A DNA stretch of 64,000 bases from Tolypeutes matacus (GCA_026826555.1 JAKSZT010053769.1:5899971-5963970), one strand, 5' to 3'. Counted from the stretch's first letter, positions 46,980 to 57,544 are shown. Translations and numbers: made by a program. The notes: generated by a model not told the origin, from the letters alone.

Positions 46980-48420
46980 ACCTATATATTTTTTTTATCA
47001 AAGCAAATCCCACATACAGGAAAGTACTCAAAGAACATATTTGAGTTATTACCCAGATGAAGAAATAGAATAATGCCAGCACTTTATGAGTATAGCTGTC
47101 AGATTCCCTCCTAATCCCTAACCCAACAGTCTTCCCCAATGGTTACCTACACTCTGACTTCTCTTAATGTCATTTCATTTTGCCTGTTTTTATACTACAC
47201 ATAAGTGCAATTATATGATATACATTCTTTTGTGGTTGGCCTCTTAACTCAAAGATATGTTTGTGAGATTTATCCATATTGTTGTTTATAACTAGTTTGT
47301 TCATTTTCATTGCTATTTATAGTATCCACTCTATGACTGTATCACAATTTATTTATCCATTATACTGTTGAGAGATACTTAGTTTGTCTCCAGTTTGACA
47401 AATTATGAATAATGCTGTTAGAGTCATGCAGCATTGGGTGTCTCCAAGACCACCCTCACTTCTGATACAAACTATAAGGTCAGGGGTCCCCAAGACCACT
47501 TTCAGGTTCAATAATTATGTAGAAGAACTCACAGAACTCAGTTAATCCATTATACCCACAGTTAGAATGTAATATTGTGAAAAGATAGAGATTAAGATCA
47601 GCCAGGGGCAGAGGCATATAGAGCAGGGTCCTGGAAAGACCAAGCATGAGCTTTTCAGTTGTCCTCTCCAAGAAGGGTTTTGTAGACAGCACTTACTTTT
47701 CCCAGTCAGTGTGTGTGGCAACATGCATGGAGTATTGCCACCAGGGAAGTTCACTGGAGCCTTGGTATTGAATTTTTATTGGGGGTCGATCATGTAGTCA
47801 TGGCTGACCACCTACATAGTTGAACTAATTCTCCAGTCCCTCCAGAGGTACAGCTGTTACCATGTGGCCCATGATTCCCCACCATAAATGACACTGTTAG
47901 CCTAGACCATCTGGGGTGGCAAAATGTTGCCAGGTAAACAGAGACAGTCTTATAAGGCAGGACATTCCAAAGGCTTACAAGTAACCTCCCAGGAGCCCAG
48001 GGCAAAGGCCAAACCTCTGTATAGGTAAGGTCCATCCTTTACTACACAGAATGTTTGTATTCATGTTTTTTGGGCCATGAGTCTTTTTGCTATGCATTGC
48101 CATGTTATATTTTATGGATATGTTCAAACTTAATGCTTAATACCAAACAGTTTTCTGGAGTGGTTTTACCAATTTAGAGACCTACCAAACTATACAAGCA
48201 TACTGGTTCCTGCACCTCCTTGCCAATACATGGTATTGGCAGTTTTTGTAATTTTAGCCATGCTGGTAGATTATAGTGGTATTTTTTATTTAACCATCTA
48301 TTTATATCAGTATGGATTCATGAATATTTATTTTATACTTTGGTTTTTAATCCAGTACTATGTTATTTATTTTGCCACTCAAAATGTTCCAGCTCTGACC
48401 TATGGAAGGTGTACTTTTTA
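46980..48420 (-). repeat. Old L1M 3' fragment split by a solo LTR
   Basis: The stretch 46980-47424 ('atcaaagcaaatcccacata', 'ttggcctcttaactcaaaga', 'tgagatttatccatattgtt', 'gaataatgctgttagag') and 48054-48420 ('tgccatgttatattttatgg', 'ccaatacatggtattggcag') is antisense old L1 in continuous order. The LTR between them was inserted later. Confidence 0.6.
47424..48053 (-). mobile_element. Solo LTR of an old endogenous retrovirus-like element
   Basis: About 0.63 kb inserted in L1M. 'gggtgtctccaagaccaccc', 'gaagaactcacagaactcag', 'ttactttt' with 'cccagtcagtg', 'ggcaggacattccaaaggct' and 'cctcccaggagcccagggca' are typical of an old mammalian LTR family in antisense. On the minus strand an AATAAA polyadenylation signal is at 47775-47780. 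There is no retroviral coding sequence beside it. I do not assign the family, and the exact ends and short target duplication are not resolved. Confidence 0.55.
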
Positions 48421-48429
48421 AATGACGTT

Positions 48430-48560
48430 TTTCCTGGTTAGGATATAAACTCCATGAGGAGTTTTGCCTTTATTTTATCCAAATGCTTAGCAAAGAACCT
48501 AGCACTTGAAGAAACCAATATTTATTTCTTGAAAAAATGAATTTATGAATTAATGAATGA
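48430..48560 (+). repeat. L2 3' end
   Basis: 'ggatataaactccatgagga' with 'gcttagcaaagaacctagca' and ttatttcttgaaaaaatgaat follows the terminal part of L2. Confidence 0.7.
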
Positions 48561-48564
48561 ATTG

Positions 48565-49530
48565 GACCTGTAAAGATGAGATAACATCATTGTACTTATT
48601 TAGTGTTGAATGATTCCTGCATTGTCTTCATTTTCTTAGCTTTTGATCATTTTTTAATTTTCTCTGAGCCTCCAGACTACTGTTTACAAGCAAACTAGAT
48701 GCTATAAAAATAAATTAATAAAAGTAACAAAATCTCTGTATTCCGATTTGGATCTAGAAGGACGATTTCATTGTGATCTTGGGCATCTGTCCCATTCTGA
48801 CCTTTTATTCTTACTTCTTAGTTATCCTGTCATTCCTTCAACTTTTATCATCACCTGCTCTATATTGAGTATAATGGTGGAGACTTCTGTGTTTTTCCAT
48901 AGATCATCACCAGGTTTTTATAACTCCCAGTTTTACATCTTTGGCCAGTGTGACTAAATCAGAACCTATGAGAAGGAGCTAAGAAGACGTTGTTTCGTGT
49001 TTTTTTTTTGGGGGGAGGGCTCCATATGTATATGTGTGTTTATGTGGATAGATAGATGATAGATAGAGAGATAGATTGATTCAGCTTTGTGTTGGGAGAG
49101 GAATAATGTTAGTTTATTTATAATATTCTGCTACTTTTACTTTGGGGAATAGCAGTGCATTTTCATGTTCAAATTTGGAATTTCTCACTATTATTCACCA
49201 TTGAGTACAATCTCATAAATCAAAAGGCAGTTTTAAATGTCATATTTGTATATGCTATTTCTGGGAAACACTAGATCTGGTTCTATTTTGGGAAACTGTG
49301 GGTTGACCTTGCAAAACTCACATTAACAACAACAACAAAAAAACCCTGTACATTTTAAATGGTGACACATCTGAGTGCTTAAAAGAGCAAGAAAAAAGTG
49401 TGTAGGTGTTCAATAGTAACAACCTAATGGTACCACATTGTATTTCATGAATGGGAGCAATTCACAAAGACAAAGTTCCCACAGATAGGACCTCATGCAA
49501 GAATGTAAGTATCTGGTAGCTTTCTATGTC
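48565..49530. other. Unassigned sequence with simple repeats
   Basis: Unique-looking DNA. A T/G-run (tttttttttgggggg) is at 49000-49015, a GATA repeat at 49047-49080 and an aacaacaacaac run near 49325. Confidence 0.45.
49047..49080. repeat. (GATA)n imperfect microsatellite
   Basis: ggatagatagatgatagata followed by gagagatagattgatt. Confidence 0.9.
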
Positions 49531-49534
49531 ATTC

Positions 49535-49660
49535 ATCTTGTCATCATTTTACAAGTCCCTACTATGTGCCAGGCAGGTTCCTGGTTGTTGTGGAATAAAA
49601 ATGAGTGAGTTATATTCCTTTCTTCATGTAGGTAAGTCTAGTAAGTAAGGAAACCATTTA
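49535..49660 (+). repeat. L2 or MIR fragment
   Basis: 'caagtccctactatgtgcca' and 'ggcaggttcctggttgttgt' resemble the 'cctactatgtgccaggcactgttctagg' block of L2. It then degrades. Confidence 0.6.
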
Positions 49661-50089
49661 TATTATTTATTATAGAATTAACAAATTGTGGGTAATATAA
49701 GATGAGAATAAAATCATGTCATCCAGAATATGTGTCTTCTTGCATTTAATAAACTAATTACAAAGAGCACTATAATGAAATACATCAGCAATTTAATAGA
49801 GGTGATCTCATTATTGTCAACTACTAGTGATTTTACAAATGTTCTGTGGTTTCGACAATGAATATATATTTCTGTAAATATGAGAAAAAATAGCCACTTA
49901 TTTTAAGCTACAATAATTTGGAAGGTTAATCTTTTTGTTCCTTTGTATTTACTTTCATAGAGTTTAACCATTGTGTAATTTTCTTTTTCTTAGTATTAAA
50001 TTAAAATTAATTTTAAAAATCATTAAAACGCAGAGATAGAAGAAACTTTCACTACAGACACTAGATGACCTGCCTAAGAATCACTTAAG

Positions 50090-50290
50090 ACAGAGAATGG
50101 CAAACAGATAGTAAGTATTTTAGGCTTTGCAGGCTATATGGTCTCCGACATGACCTTCAGCTCTGCTTTGTATCAGCAAGGTAAGACAAGAAAAGTAATG
50201 GTTGTGGTTATTTTCCAATAATACTTTATTTGGAAAAACAGACAGCAGGCCAGATTTGCCATAATTTGCCAAATTCTACTTAAGGCATTT
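50090..50290 (-). repeat. hAT-like non-autonomous DNA transposon fragment
   Basis: 'ggcaaacagatagtaagtat', 'tttaggctttgcaggctata', 'tggtctccgacatgacct', and 'ccaataatactttatttgg' match a very common placental repeat that reads, in the opposite sense, ataaagttttattgg and tgcaaagcctaaaatattta. Family name is not assigned. Confidence 0.6.
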
Positions 50291-50294
50291 TTAA

Positions 50295-50720
50295 AAATGC
50301 AAATACCTATGGGGAGAGGGGGATATGATGGAGGTCTCTGTAGGGGGGTTGTATTTTTTTTCAAATATCCTGTAAATTTGGAAGTATTTCAAAATAAGAA
50401 CTTTAAAAGGGAAATATACAAAATCCTAGTTTTCACACCATATTATCTGAATCAGATTCCGGGGTAATAGGTTCGTGGTAATATGCATGATGAACCAGTT
50501 ACTGCTATTATAATTTACTCTAAAGTTTTAGAACTACTGCTTTCTATTTCATTTACCTACCTGGATACCCAAGGCAGGAATTCGTCTCTGTAATATTCCC
50601 TAGGGGTTTTCATTTACCTTGAATACTTTGAAGTTTGTGGAGTTAGACCCTTCCATATTGGAACCTCTATTTCAAATAGTTGACAGAGAACATATAAAGG
50701 GAAATTTCTATTGAGTTAGA
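50295..50720. other. Unassigned, possibly an L1 3' relic at its start
   Basis: 'ttggaagtatttcaaaataa' near 50378 resembles an L1 3' terminus in plus orientation. The remainder is unrecognised. Confidence 0.35.
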
Positions 50721-50724
50721 GTCC

Positions 50725-50855
50725 AAAAACGAAAACTCTGAGAGAGCAAGGACCTTGTCTCCTCCTTTACTGCTATGTTTCCAGCTCCTGTAACTATGTC
50801 TGGCACAGGGCAGGTGTTCTGGTAAATGTTTCTGGAATGAATGAATGTATTCTCA
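50725..50855 (+). repeat. L2 3' end
   Basis: 'gagagcaaggaccttgtctc', 'ctgctatgtttccagctcct', 'ctatgtctggcacagggcag' and 'ggtaaatgtttctggaatga' follow L2's terminal sequence closely. Confidence 0.8.
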
Positions 50856-51084
50856 CATTGCTTCTTCCCTACATCCTGATCATCCCTGTATTTAATATCC
50901 AGTCAATCCAGTTCTAGCCACAGCTTTCCTGCTATTTATCCCCCATCTTTTAGTTTTTATCCAGAGTTCCATCTCTTTTGGTAATTTGGAGTTATGAATG
51001 CACTCGAGTTTATCCCTATTGTCCCAACATTCATGGTTCCAAAGCAGGGTGGCTTTTATAAGCAGTGATGATAGTATTAGCAAA

Positions 51085-51345
51085 GAACTTTTGCCTGTAG
51101 TCAACAGAAACCAATATGGTCAATTTATCCAAAAAAGGTGTTTTTTAGGAAAATGAGCTGGGTGAAATCTCAGCAGCAGTGTCTGCAGACCGTCTCTCTG
51201 GAATGTCACTCAAGGTAACTCAGCTCCCAACCAGATTTTTCCTCCTCCATTCTTGTACATGCTATACTCTGAGCCAATTTTAAATTCCTGGAGAGACTGG
51301 GATTGGTTCAGCTAAGGTCAGGTGCCTCTTACTTAGTTTAATTAC
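51085..51345. repeat. Candidate old interspersed repeat
   Basis: 'aaccaatatggtcaatttat', 'gtgtctgcagaccgtctctc' and 'gggattggttcagctaaggt' with caggtgcc are reminiscent of an old placental repeat. Identity and limits are not secure. Confidence 0.35.
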
Positions 51346-51485
51346 TTGACCAGTGGGTCAAGGATACGGTTACATAACTGTCCCTCTGGCAAGAAAATCA
51401 GAGACGATTATCAAAAAGTTTGGGAATGGGTGAAAGAGATGCTAAGAAGACTTAACTTGTTTAGTCATGCTGCTTGGAGCCCTTT

Positions 51486-51517
51486 TAAAAAACAAAACAA
51501 AACAAAACAACAAAAAC
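51486..51517. repeat. (AAAAC)n simple repeat
   Basis: Four to five AAAAC units followed by aacaaaaac. Confidence 0.9.
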
Positions 51518-51519
51518 TT

Positions 51520-51955
51520 GTAAATGACTGTATGCACTCAGCTTCACCAAAGCCAGTTCCCATGTTTTAAATTCTGCTGCTAACACAAACCAATACTCCT
51601 CTGCATGCTGTCTGCCCCTCTGTGAATGGTGCTGTTCTGTAATTGTTCTGGAATTCCTCTAAGTGGAAGATTTGATTTTGAACCCTGCATTAGCTGCCTT
51701 TAGCTGGAAGATGTGATTTTGAGTCCTGTTTTTGCTTTTAGATTATATTTATTTATAATCTCTAACCCTGCCTATTTTCAAGAAAAGATTTTTACTGACA
51801 GTTTTCAAATCAAATTCCAGTATAAAAAATGATACAGATAATATTCAGAGTGCTCCCTCTAATCTAGTCACCTCTGGTTCTGCCTCTGATTAGCTGCCAA
51901 CCAGACAGGCATTGCTGTAGCATGGCCCTGGACCCGCTACACATCATGTGGACCC
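51520..51955. other. Unassigned sequence
   Basis: A local pair 'ctaagtggaagatttgattt' and 'ttagctggaagatgtgattt' (51658-51725), each followed by tgaaccctg or tgagtcctg, is a diverged direct repeat about 48 bp apart. Nothing else is recognised. Confidence 0.45.
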
Positions 51956-51959
51956 TTAG

Positions 51960-52510
51960 AGAAACTGAAGTTCTTTCCACTTTATGGGTCCATCTCCCAC
52001 ATGCAGAACCCTCTTCACCTCTTTCTTTTGTTATTTTGGTCTGGAAGACCTGAAAGTTTCTGACTGCTGTCCCCTCCAAAGCATCTTGTACCCCTTTCCT
52101 TGCTGCATTTTCTGCCTCAATCCCATTGACCTACTTTCTGTTGCAGACACACAGACATCTATTCCTTCTGCTTGGATGTGCCTTCCCCACATCTTTACAA
52201 GGCTGGTTTCTTCTTGTTTTTCTGATCTCTGCTTAAGTGTACAAATGCCCTATCCACCACCCTTTATAAAATAGTCCATGTCTCCTAATTCAAGCTCTAT
52301 CCCTTTGTCCTGTTTTATTTTGATGTCACAGTTATCACTGTCTGAATATCATTTCTTTGTGTACTTGTTGATTCTTTGTTTCCCCCACTAGAGTATAAGC
52401 TCCATGAAAGCAGGGATCTTATATCTGGTTTATTCCAGGTGTTTAAATTCTAGTCCCAGATGTGCTAGGTAGGTACTCAGTTCAACAAATGACTGAATTA
52501 AGGCCTTCAT
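51960..52510 (+). repeat. L2 LINE 3' fragment
   Basis: A long L2 match in order: 'ccttgctgcattttctgcct', 'ttccttctgcttggatgtgc', 'cttccccacatctttacaag', 'ctctgcttaagtgtacaaat', 'cccactagagtataagctcc', 'atgaaagcagggatcttata' and 'aggtaggtactcagttcaac'. No coding capacity. Confidence 0.85.
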
Positions 52511-52514
52511 GCAA

Positions 52515-53700
52515 TTTCCAAATTTTCTCTGATGACAACAATCCAGACAGGCTCACCTTTCTGGGGAATATCAAAGTCATGGAGAACCAAGTTCACCATT
52601 TAGCACCATTCAGCCTGTAGGAAGCTGAGAACACTGGACTTGCTGAATTTCTGGTCCCAGAAACAAATGCAGACAGGAATCACTAAGCTACTTAACACCC
52701 ATTCAAATAAAGGTGCTGGAGATTTGCAGCAGCTTTTATACCCATACTCTTAGGTTGCCCTTCCTAATATCTGTGCCAGCATGTTTATAGAGCTCAGCAG
52801 AGGATTTTGCCAGGCTGGAAAGTAGTAACATGTGGTAGGTATGAAGGAACCTTAGCATAAGGCATGCCTCTAACATTAATTTAGGGATCTTATTTTTGGA
52901 TCACCCTTTTATAAAACCCTGTCATTTCTATATTCTGATAAATTGGCAGTACCTACAAACACATCAACCTTCCAGGTCTCTAGGGGACAATATTTCATTT
53001 CTTTTCTACCCATACATGCACCCATAGGTCAAATTCATGTATGCATGTATATACAAGCTAGTGACTACATGTCTGAGAAGGGGCCAACACAAGCCAGGCT
53101 AAAGCTTAAGTCACTAAAATGACCTCTGGCAATATAAGGAAGAATTATTTTGGAAAATTTTGAGATAAACGTAAAAACAAAAGATATGTTAAGATGTCTT
53201 TAGCAACCTTGAATTGTTTTCCCATTAGCTCTTCTTGGGGCAGCATGCTTAACTATTAATAGTTATAGTCATATATAATGGGTTCACTTCTCACTGACTA
53301 GAGCCTTGTTTCAATGTTTTCATTAGCTTCTTATGCTAATGGATCAAGCTGTTGGTGAAATGGTTTTAAAACAAGGTTCTGAAAATATTTCAGAAATCCA
53401 ACCCTTTGTCTCTTTGGGTAGAGTCTAAGAGCAACTTTATGCTGTATTAGCTTTTCAGTAAATAATGCTATAATAAGGCTCCTGGATGAATTTATGTTGT
53501 TGCACACACATCACTTAAAAATGTAGAAATAAAATAACTTGTTCTTAACTTGCCAGGGCATCGTTCTTATCAGCTTATCTGTGTTATTTGGAGATTTTAT
53601 AAGAAGAAACGGAGAAAGGTGATAGTGTCCAAGTAGATTTCTGGGAAAGACTATGTTTGTCTTTTTGCCCAATGCCAATATTGAATCTTAGTCATGTCTT
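52515..53700. other. Unassigned non-coding stretch
   Basis: No transposon is recognised. The part at 53200-53620 has low simple-repeat content, an octamer-like ttatgctaatgg and GATA-type tcttatcagcttatct. It could be conserved regulatory DNA, but this is only a suggestion from composition and motifs. Confidence 0.4.
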
Positions 53701-53704
53701 ACAT

Positions 53705-53733
53705 TTGTGTGTGTGTGTTTGTGTGTGTGTGTG
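53705..53733. repeat. (TG)n microsatellite
   Basis: Two blocks of TG separated by a single TTTG step. Confidence 0.93.
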
Positions 53734-53754
53734 CATGTTATGTGTACATTTTAT

Positions 53755-53905
53755 GGAAGCTAAATTAATTTTAAAAAATAGCAGTAATATAATGTGGAAT
53801 AATGTTAAAAATTGGTTAATGTAGGTGTACAGTTTATTGAGTTTTTGGTACTGTTCTTTTCTGTAAATTTCAAATTATTTTAAGAATATGTTTAACAAAA
53901 TATCA
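53755..53905 (+). repeat. L1 3' end fragment
   Basis: 'gtggaataatgttaaaaatt' and 'ggttaatgtaggtgtacagt', then 'ttgagtttttggtactgttc' and 'tctgtaaatttcaaattatt', fit the terminal 150 bp of old L1 in sense. It resembles 14290-14400. Confidence 0.6.
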
Positions 53906-53909
53906 ACAA

Positions 53910-54400
53910 CATCCAGAGTAGTCAGAATTGTGTTTTCCCATCTCATGCCTCCACCTGTAACTGCCCCTGAAGCCTCTGTTTTTCCATAGGAGACTCTAGC
54001 CAAAATAATCTCCAGGGTAGGCTCTGCTAAGCTGATGAAATCAGAGACCTAGGGAAATGAAATTTGAAGAAATTAAGTCTGTAACTAATTTTTAGAATGC
54101 ATCAAAATGAGTCTTGGGAAGCAACTTTTTAAAACAATAGAATGTAATATACTCCTTTATTTGTATACATTTTATTATCTTTGAACTACAGTTTATTTTT
54201 CCCTTTAGGCAAGTAAGGCAGATCCATTATCAATTTTTCATAAACCCTTTCATTCCCAGATCATTTAAAAGTAAGTCTGAAATAAACAATGATTATTGTA
54301 AGTGTTGCAGATGTCCTAAACTGAACTTCATATTCTCTAGATATTAGAGAACTACTTCCTAATAAAGGCACTAGAAACCTAAACTCAGAGACAAAAATGG
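53910..54400. other. Unassigned sequence
   Basis: Nothing is recognised. Confidence 0.4.
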
Positions 54401-54404
54401 TTTG

Positions 54405-54430
54405 GCTTCCTTCCCTCCCTCCCTCCCTTT
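54405..54430. repeat. (CCCT)n polypyrimidine tract
   Basis: cttccctccctccctccc at the left edge of family II copy 1. Confidence 0.9.
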
Positions 54431-54582
54431 CAAGTTACTACAGTTAAGGTGTGACCCACCTCAATCTGGATGGTTCTTAATCCTATTACTGAAGTCCTTT
54501 AGAAGCAGAATGAAATTCAGACAGAGAACCTACAGGAAGCAAGAAGTTGAACATCAATGGAACTCAGAACAGAAGGGAGAAA
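54431..54582 (+). repeat. Interspersed repeat family II, copy 1 (partial)
   Basis: 'cagttaaggtgtgacccacc', 'gaagtcctttagaagcagaa' and 'caggaagcaagaagttgaac' match the reverse complement of 55105-55265 at most positions. It is bounded on both sides by expanding pyrimidine tracts. Confidence 0.85.
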
Positions 54583-54660
54583 CCCTCCCTCCCTCCCTCC
54601 TTCCTTCCCTCCCTCCTTCTCTGCTCTCCTCCTTTTCTTATTTAATCTTCCTCCCTTCCC
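54583..54660. repeat. (CCCT)n/(CCTT)n polypyrimidine tract
   Basis: accctccctccctccctcctt and further C/T-rich sequence to about 54660, almost free of purines on this strand. It is capable in principle of triplex (H-DNA) formation. Confidence 0.9.
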
Positions 54661-54661
54661 T

Positions 54662-54898
54662 CATGCATTATTTTCTATAAAACATAAATTAAGTATGGAT
54701 TATAAGTAAGGGCCTATCCTACTCTTCTTTATCTTCTCTCTCCTGAATTAATCTGTCCTTTCTCATTTCACATACCTCTTTCTCCATAAACATCCTGCTG
54801 TATCTAAAGCCATCCAGAGCAAGAATCTGGAATACCTGTAGGAGGAAAAGTGAATGAAAAGCCTACTGGAAGGAATCAAAGAAAGGAAGAAAGAAGGG
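54662..54898. other. Short spacer
   Basis: Unassigned. It ends in a purine-rich run, 'aaagaaaggaagaaagaagg', at 54880-54900. Confidence 0.5.
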
Positions 54899-54900
54899 AG

Positions 54901-55345
54901 GTGTTTCAGTTTCCTAGGCTGCTCAAGCAAATATCAAGAAATGGGTTGGTTAAATGATGGGAATTTATTCACTCGTGGTTTGCGGCTGGGAAAAAGTCCA
55001 AATAAACGTGTCATCAAGGCGATGCTTTCTTCCCGAAAACAGGGGCATTCTGGGGCTGGCTGTTGGCTATCCTTGGTCCTTAGTTTGTCACATGGCAGCA
55101 TTTCCTGGTTTCTCCCTTCTCTTCCTGGTTCTGTTGATATTCAGCTTCTTGCTTCCTGGGACTTTCTCACTCTCTCTGAATTTCATTCTGCTTCTAAAGG
55201 ACTCCAGTCGTAGTATTAAGATCCATTTTGACTGAGTTGGGCCACACCTTAACTAAAGTAACCTCATCGAATGCCCTGCTTACAATGGGTTCACACTCAC
55301 AGCAAGGGAATCCGTTTAAGAACATGTTTTTCTGAGGTATGTACC
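54901..55345 (-). repeat. Interspersed repeat family II, copy 2 (longest uninterrupted)
   Basis: From 'gtgtttcagtttcctaggct' through 'gcatttcctggtttctccct' and 'ctgcttctaaaggactccag' to 'gaacatgtttttctgaggta'. On the minus strand it begins near gttcttaa and ends near 'cctaggaaactgaaacac'. It is homologous along its length to copy 3 (27610-27731 plus 35344-35840) and to copy 1. Open frames through it (for example 54854-55213) are not genes. Confidence 0.85.
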
Positions 55346-55360
55346 GCCTCTTCCCACCAA

Positions 55361-55468
55361 ACGAGGGAAAGAAAGAAAGGGAAGGGGAGAAGGGGAGATG
55401 GGCCACAAAAAAAGGAGAAGAAAGAAAAAAAGAAAAGAGATTATCAAAAAAAGAGAGAAATCTTTGAA
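55361..55468. repeat. Polypurine (GAAA/GGGA)n tract
   Basis: About 100 bp of almost pure A and G, for example gaaagaaagggaaggggaga, broken by gggccac and ttatc. It lies just beyond copy 2 of family II. Confidence 0.9.
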
Positions 55469-55474
55469 GACATA

Positions 55475-56500
55475 TTGTGTGGATGCTGCCTTCACTTAGT
55501 AGGAAGTATATAATACAACTGAAAGACTGAAAGGCAATTGTAGTAAGTGTTAATAGAATTTTTAAATAATGATTATCATATGGTGTGAATTTACCCTGAT
55601 GGTTTAGGGGTCGCTTGGGCTGAAAGCACAGCCTGGTGCAGTGTCAGGGTCAGGTAGTACGATTTCCAGTTTCCCCAACATACCTCAGAAAGATCCTGCC
55701 GTGGTAATGGCCAGGTTTTGATCTTCCCACCCAGAGTAGTTGTTGCCCTAGCAACAAATCTCTGAAAATGGAACAGGAGCCATTTCCTTTTCTGGCCCCT
55801 GCTCCTGAACCCACACAAAGTGCCATGTCACCAAATGTTCTGCTTCTTGAACTAGTATGGAATTGTTCTGTCAGTTAAATTCTCTTAGTCTTATTCTTAT
55901 GGAGATGTAAGAGTTAATTTTAAGAGAGTGCCAAGCTTCTTAGAAGCATGGCTCTGCATAAATATTTTTAGTTATCATTCCTATTGTCCCTGGAGATATC
56001 CTGCTCTCATAATCAGACATTTTTTTTTTTTTGTAATGGTAGGAAGAGGTTCGTTTTGTAGCCCCACAAAAGTCAAAAGTGGCAATTGGACATTAAATCA
56101 ACGCTTTAACTGTCAGCATGGAAATGCATTTTTTTTTCTTCTAATTTTACTAACACTCTAGCCAGTCACCATGCCTCCCCAGTCCATGCAGCTGCATAAT
56201 TATACACCAGATCTCCAAAATGAATTAGTTTATTTTTAAAACAGCTAATTGCCTTAGCAGAGTCATGTTTTACCAGAAGCACAAAAGAGCTTTGTTCATT
56301 TCAGGGAAATTTTCTCTAGAATGACTGTGTTATGCTCTAGCTTCTGTGAAGGTCCATCATAAACAGCAAAATATCAGCAAAATCCACTAAGATCACTAAT
56401 ATTCTAGTATCATTTTTTCATTATTTACTGGATCCATGTGATCTTAAAATTAAAATAGTATTCTTAGGAATGTTTTCTAGTACAATGCTATGTAATAGAG
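55475..56500. other. Mostly unassigned sequence with a GC-richer patch
   Basis: The patch from 55590 to 55830 has higher GC and contains the RFX-type site described separately. No gene or repeat is recognised otherwise. Confidence 0.45.
55742..55755. promoter_or_regulatory. RFX-type X-box (gttgccctagcaac)
   Basis: The 14-mer fits GTTRCC-NN-RGYAAC with inverted arms gttgc/gcaac around ccta. RFX factors bind such palindromes (family knowledge). It lies in a GC-richer patch outside recognised repeats. No promoter or first exon is visible nearby, so if real it would be a distal element. Confidence 0.5.
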
Positions 56501-56631
56501 CCCCTTTATTTATTTTTTTTAATTTATTTTTTTATGGGTAAAAATCAAAATTCTCACAATACATACAAACATTTTCAAAATGATATATAAATATATATGC
56601 ATATATGTGTATTTGCTTACAAAAATATTAT

Positions 56632-56652
56632 TTATATATATATATATACATA
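56632..56652. repeat. (TA)n microsatellite
   Basis: tatatatatatatacatata at the edge of an L1 fragment. Confidence 0.85.
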
Positions 56653-56785
56653 TATTTTAAGAGGTGCTTAGATTACCCAAAATATTACACGGAACCCACT
56701 GGGATTCCCATGTTGCCCACCTCCCACACCTCCCACCACATCCCACACAAACATCTCCCACAAGTGTGGCCCACCACCCTCATAT
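56650..56785 (-). mobile_element. 5'-truncated L1 3' end
   Basis: 'tgcttagattacccaaaata', 'gggattcccatgttgcccac' and 'cctcccacacctcccaccac', then 'acaaacatctcccacaagtg', match the L1 3' UTR type at 43.8 and 61.2 kb. Only about 135 bp is retained. Confidence 0.75.
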
Positions 56786-56789
56786 TTTC

Positions 56790-57100
56790 TATAGCACAGG
56801 TTAAGCCATGTCTCTTGTAACCCAACTATGCATTTATGAGGCACATTTTCCATTGCAGGTCGGTCTCTGAATTGGGATATATTCCAATGCCTTGAATCAG
56901 TACTTCTCTCTGACAGTCTTGAACTTGAACTTTTAAATTTTGTTTTTGTATGCTATTGTATTTAAATAGAAGAAGCAGGAGTAATATTTATATTTCATCA
57001 CTCGGAAGTGGTTATTCTCTCAGAAACATTTATTAAAGAATGATTGTCATAGGTAGCCTTATCAATTACATGTGTCTGTTGGGATGTTCCCCAGCAGGGT
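56790..57100. other. Unassigned spacer
   Basis: About 310 bp between the L1 3' end and family I copy 2. I recognise no repeat or gene in it. Confidence 0.4.
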
Positions 57101-57101
57101 G

Positions 57102-57540
57102 GTGTGATGGTTAGGCTAAACTGTCAACTTGGCCAGGTAATGGTGTGCAGTTGTTTGACCAAGCAAGCACTGAGCTAAGTGTAATACAAGGGCATTTCAT
57201 GGACTTTAATCATCAGTGAGTTGATTGCATAGATGGCTGGTTACATCTACAATCAACTGAGGAGATTGCCATCAGCAATGAATGGCATCTTATCCAATCA
57301 GTTGAATGCCTTAAAAGGAAAAGTGAAATCAGCATTCAGAGAGAAAATTCCCATTTCTACTTCAGATAGCCAGCATCTCCTGGGGTACTCAAGGTAAACC
57401 TTCATTGAGTTCCCTGGCTTGCAGTCTGCCCTATGGAACTTGGACTTGTGCATCCCCACATCATGTGACACAATTTTATAAAATCTCATACTATTTATAG
57501 ATATCTCCCTTTTCCCCTAGAGAACCCTAACTAGTACAGG
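57102..57540 (+). repeat. Interspersed repeat family I, copy 2
   Basis: It runs from 'ggtgtgatggttaggctaaa' to 'agagaaccctaactagtaca'. The ends (atggttagg and, inverted, tagttaggg) look like weak terminal inverted repeats, which would fit a DNA transposon. It is homologous to 7290-7641 on the opposite strand. This is the more complete copy. Confidence 0.8.
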
Positions 57541-57544
57541 TGGC

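Noticed and set aside
47424..48053. A provirus
   Set aside because: Only one LTR-like unit is seen inside an L1M fragment, with no gag, pol or env sequence and no second LTR.
54854..55235. Overlapping plus-strand frames of 119 and 93 codons
   Set aside because: They run antisense through repeat family II copy 2 and have no counterpart frame in copies 1 and 3.
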